Assembly: GCF_000280925.3 (NCBI RefSeq)
Contig: NZ_CP012109.1
Span: 3,554,501-3,618,500, forward strand
Reading direction: 5' to 3'
DNA from: Myxococcus hansupus
Lineage (GTDB): Bacteria; Myxococcota; Myxococcia; Myxococcales; Myxococcaceae
DNA length: 64,000 nucleotides
Part shown: positions 63,101 through 64,000 of the stretch, piece by piece
Position numbering within the stretch: the first letter of the stretch is position 1
How the letters are laid out: each line of letters begins with the position of its first letter
Position numbers and translations under genes: made by a program
Notes under the pieces: generated by a model
What the model was told of the DNA's origin: nothing
Databases searched by the model: none
What the model saw: only the letters and a program-made list of their open reading frames with translations

Positions 63101-64000
63101 TCCAGGTCCTCTTCGTGCTGCAGAACGCCCCCGTGGGGCAACTGGCGCTGCCCTCGCTGTCCATCAAGCCCCAGGGGCTCGTCGGCACCGAGGCGGCGCG
63201 GTTCGAGCTGTCGCTGAACCTGGGTGAATCACCAGAGGGGTTCTCGGGCACGCTCCAGTTCAACACCGACCTCTTCAGCAAGGCCACGGCCTCGCGGCTG
63301 GTGGCCCACCTCGAACGGCTGCTCGAGTCCGTCGTTTCCGCACCGGCGCAGCGCCTCTCCGACGTGTCGCTCCTCGCCGAGGCGGAGCGTCAGCAGGTGC
63401 TCGAGGACTGGAACGCGTCCGGTCTGGACGTCCCGCGAGAAGCCGTTCACCAACGCTTCGAGCAATCCGTCGCGGCGTCGCCCGACGCACCCGCGGTCCG
63501 GTGCGAGGATGAGGTGCTGTCGTTCCGTGAACTGGACGCTCGGGCGAATCAGCTCGCGCATCATCTCCAAGGGCTGGGCGTGGGCACGGACGTGCCGGTC
63601 GCCCTGTGCCTGGAGCGCGGTGTGGCGTGGGTGGTCTCCATGCTGGGCATCCTGAAGGCTGGGGGCGCCTATGTGCCGTTGGAGCCCACCCAGCCCGCGT
63701 CACGGCTCCAGGACCTCGTGTCGGAAGTGGCCGCGCCCGTGGTCATCACGCAGGCGCGTCACGCCCAGGTGTTCGAAGGCACCGCGGCCACCGTGGTGCA
63801 GTGGGATGCGGACGCCGCGAAGCTGGCGCAGCACTCGCGGCAGGCGCCCGTGTGCGAGGTCCACCCGGACCAACTGGCCTACGTGCTCTTCACCTCGGGC
63901 AGCACCGGCCGTCCGAAGGGTGTGGCGGTGTCTCACGGGCAGCTCGCCCATTACGTGCATGCCGTCACCGAGCGGCTGGACTTGAAGACGTGTGACAGCT
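57118..64000 (+). CDS. NRPS C-PCP-C-A-PCP-C-A... (truncated by window edge)
   Basis: Begins ATG 57118 inside the stop of the previous gene and stays open to the right edge (2294 codons seen). The domains in order are a condensation domain with SHLILDGW (its first His is Ser), placed after an epimerisation domain as a D-accepting type would be, and then directly a PCP (LGGDSIV, near 58645) with no adenylation domain. Next come condensation (HHIVSDGW), adenylation, PCP (LGGHSLL), a third condensation domain (HHIISDGW), and the start of a second adenylation domain (FTSGSTGRPKG). The complete adenylation domain gives the code D-A-L-W-L-G-G-T-F-K, a standard valine code. Later modules and release lie outside the window. 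Confidence 0.9.
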   Translation, partial: MSDNIDDLYPLSPLQGGMLFHAIAEPGQGLYFNQLVCELRRLDVRAFTLAWEAVVAVHPILRTALVWDDVDEPVQVVLSEVELPIRHEDWRDLAPEARESRWESFLVQDHKEGIDLSLAPLVRLTLMRVGDDAYRFVFSHSHLILDGWSVPLVLRDVFSAYEDALAGRSPRLAQPRPFRDYIGWLAEHDLSASESFWRQTLKGFREPTPLARESGGAEGQGRASRWLHLSEERTAALSALARRQGLTVSSLVQGAWALVLGHLSGKGDVVFGTIVSGRPPGLPGVEDMVGLFINTQPVRVRLSRDATSLGWLRGIQDAQLEARQHEHAPLVKVQRWSDVPAGTPLFETLVVFENYPLDAALSSSAKSLTVHDVRVVEEDHFALTLVSTNGPRLPLNLRYDRSRFTEAFADAQLERMRFVLERWAERPEELLAEVARRSETERHPLVLTWEDARERDVEREQSAGRSAPSAPPRMFEGPRDTKEATLAAIWAQVFGRERVDIHDSFFDLGGDSIVGIQVIARAAQAGLRITAKQLFDHPTVARLAAVATEAPVEGAAGPVVVEPVPEASAPSRRHGAEDVRLAPASSEEVVGGQPLSFAQDRLWFLDQLEPGSASYNVAAAVRLTGPVDTAALEQGYHAVVARHASLRTTFRSERGVPVQVIAPEGVKSFRPVDLSGLAEAHREDAASRLVQEEALRPFDLTRGPLLRASLVKLSPQEHLLVFVMHHIVSDGWSISVLVREWVALYLAFSRGSPSPLPPLPMQYADFARWQRGWLKGEVLEAQVRYWRQQLEGAPRALELPTDKPRPPAQTFRGGARRQVWPQALWQKVEALSRAEGATPFMVLLAAYQTVLWRHSGQDDISVGFPIAGRTLAETEGLIGYFANTLVLRAKVNPEATFRELLAQVREATLGAYAHQDVPFEKLVEALLPERDLSRSPLFQVSLTLLNTPQPKMDLGRGLVLTPVEAETHASKFDLSLMVEEAPAGILVAVNYNSDLFEAETAERLLRHVKGLLEAAVESPGQRLEALPLMGAEERRKLVETWSGRQVAYPREASLAELFEAQVEKSPDAVAVECRGDVLTYAALNRRANQLAHHLKGMGVGPEVKVGLCVERSLAWVVSMLGILKAGGVYVPLDASYPLERLGWMKAEARVALLVAQEKLADEVASGGELVVSVDTEWEPLISRQPESNLRAQAHGDNLAYVMFTSGSTGRPKGVGVPQRAVTRLVMGSGVADFGPEEVWLQLAPTAFDASTLEVWGALLHGGKLVVYPEGALELEELARTLKETGVTSLWLTAALFEQMQAYQPQALRGVRQVLAGGDVLPVGRVRERVASGAVLINGYGPTEGTTFTSVHRMAAVEDVGLGAVPIGTPVANTRVYVMDALLRPVPVGVRGELYVGGDGLAVGYVGRPELTAERFVPSPFGEGERLYRTGDEARWLGNGTLEFLGRRDTQVKVRGFRIELGEVDEALKQQAGVLEAAAVVREEGWGGKRLVAYVVAPGGDGAALKESVRQRLPEYMVPSAVVVLEALPLTPNGKVDRKALQVAELGPQQERQHREPRTPTEHQLLAVWREVLGTERVNVEDDFFELGGHSLLATQLVAHVRSAFNVELPLRTIFEAPTLEALAARIEGAGGQDSLAGVPPLVPSPRTDAMPVSFAQQRLWFIDQLHPGSAVYNVPIFLRLEGTLNVDALQRACSALVARHESLRTTFASREGQPVQVVHPALAFQLAFEDLGAWPAEAREAELQSRTAREALRPFDLRQGPLLRATVTRLSPESHALVLVLHHIISDGWSLGVLVREVGALYSAFLEGRSLALPPLPVQYADFSVWQRRWLQGDALESQLSWWREQLSGAPPYLELPTDKPRPVALSHQGGAVPVRLPRALSDGVTALAQAEGATPFMVLLAAYQLLLSRHSGQGDVVVGSPIAGRRYQETEGLIGFFVNTLVLRAQVRTEETFLDLLAQVRERTLGAYEHQDVPFEKLVEHLQPERSLGRSPLFQVLFVLQNAPVGQLALPSLSIKPQGLVGTEAARFELSLNLGESPEGFSGTLQFNTDLFSKATASRLVAHLERLLESVVSAPAQRLSDVSLLAEAERQQVLEDWNASGLDVPREAVHQRFEQSVAASPDAPAVRCEDEVLSFRELDARANQLAHHLQGLGVGTDVPVALCLERGVAWVVSMLGILKAGGAYVPLEPTQPASRLQDLVSEVAAPVVITQARHAQVFEGTAATVVQWDADAAKLAQHSRQAPVCEVHPDQLAYVLFTSGSTGRPKGVAVSHGQLAHYVHAVTERLDLKTCDS

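Overview
The window is about 70% G+C, densely packed, and has the gene style of a large-genome myxobacterium (Cystobacterineae, Myxococcus/Corallococcus-like). Four things point there: a 6-phosphofructokinase gene followed by a Ser/Thr kinase gene, as in the pfk-pkn4 pair of Myxococcus xanthus; several FHA proteins and a sigma-54 activator; many lipoproteins and TPR proteins; and a large hybrid NRPS/PKS locus. No rRNA, tRNA, CRISPR array, integrase or transposase was seen.

Layout. 1-10 kb: a truncated TPR exoprotein, a small Cys-rich protein, a CAP-domain exoprotein coupled to a DUF721 (DciA-like) gene, a large lipoprotein, an FHA-GGDEF diguanylate cyclase, and an SDR/acyltransferase pair. 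The acyltransferase carries a histone-H1-like tail and seven 42-bp tandem repeats. 10-14.7 kb: mutL and small envelope or TPR proteins. 14.7-22.9 kb: a long minus-strand run, pfk, pkn4, TPR protein, FHA-GAF-AAA+ activator, two lipoproteins, the last of which is split by a frameshift. 23-40 kb: accessory and housekeeping genes. They include an RsbW/RsbV-like pair, an ATP-grasp enzyme, a PI-PLC with a beta/gamma-crystallin tail, an ArsR/SRPBCC operon with a readable promoter, a trypsin-like protease coupled to an FHA membrane protein, a DUF4130-UDG fusion and an aldo/keto reductase.

40.4-64 kb: a hybrid lipopeptide assembly line on the plus strand, running off the right edge. Order: FAAL-ACP-C-A-PCP / KS-AT-ACP-C-A*(luciferase-like monooxygenase inserted)-C-A-PCP-E / C-PCP-C-A(Val)-PCP-C-A... 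The three genes overlap by a few bases and must be co-transcribed. The chain should begin with a fatty acid activated as acyl-AMP, take up an amino acid, be extended once with malonate, then continue as a peptide with at least one D-residue and a valine. Three features set it apart: a decayed adenylation domain that now hosts a flavin monooxygenase and has no PCP after it; a C-PCP module with no adenylation domain; and a one-base frameshift that breaks the epimerisation domain as sequenced.

The clearest candidate for something undescribed is this assembly line, especially the A*-monooxygenase unit and the A-less module. Both single-base breaks in the window (near 16.11 kb and 56.21 kb) lie in G/C runs, so sequencing error must be excluded before calling them biological.
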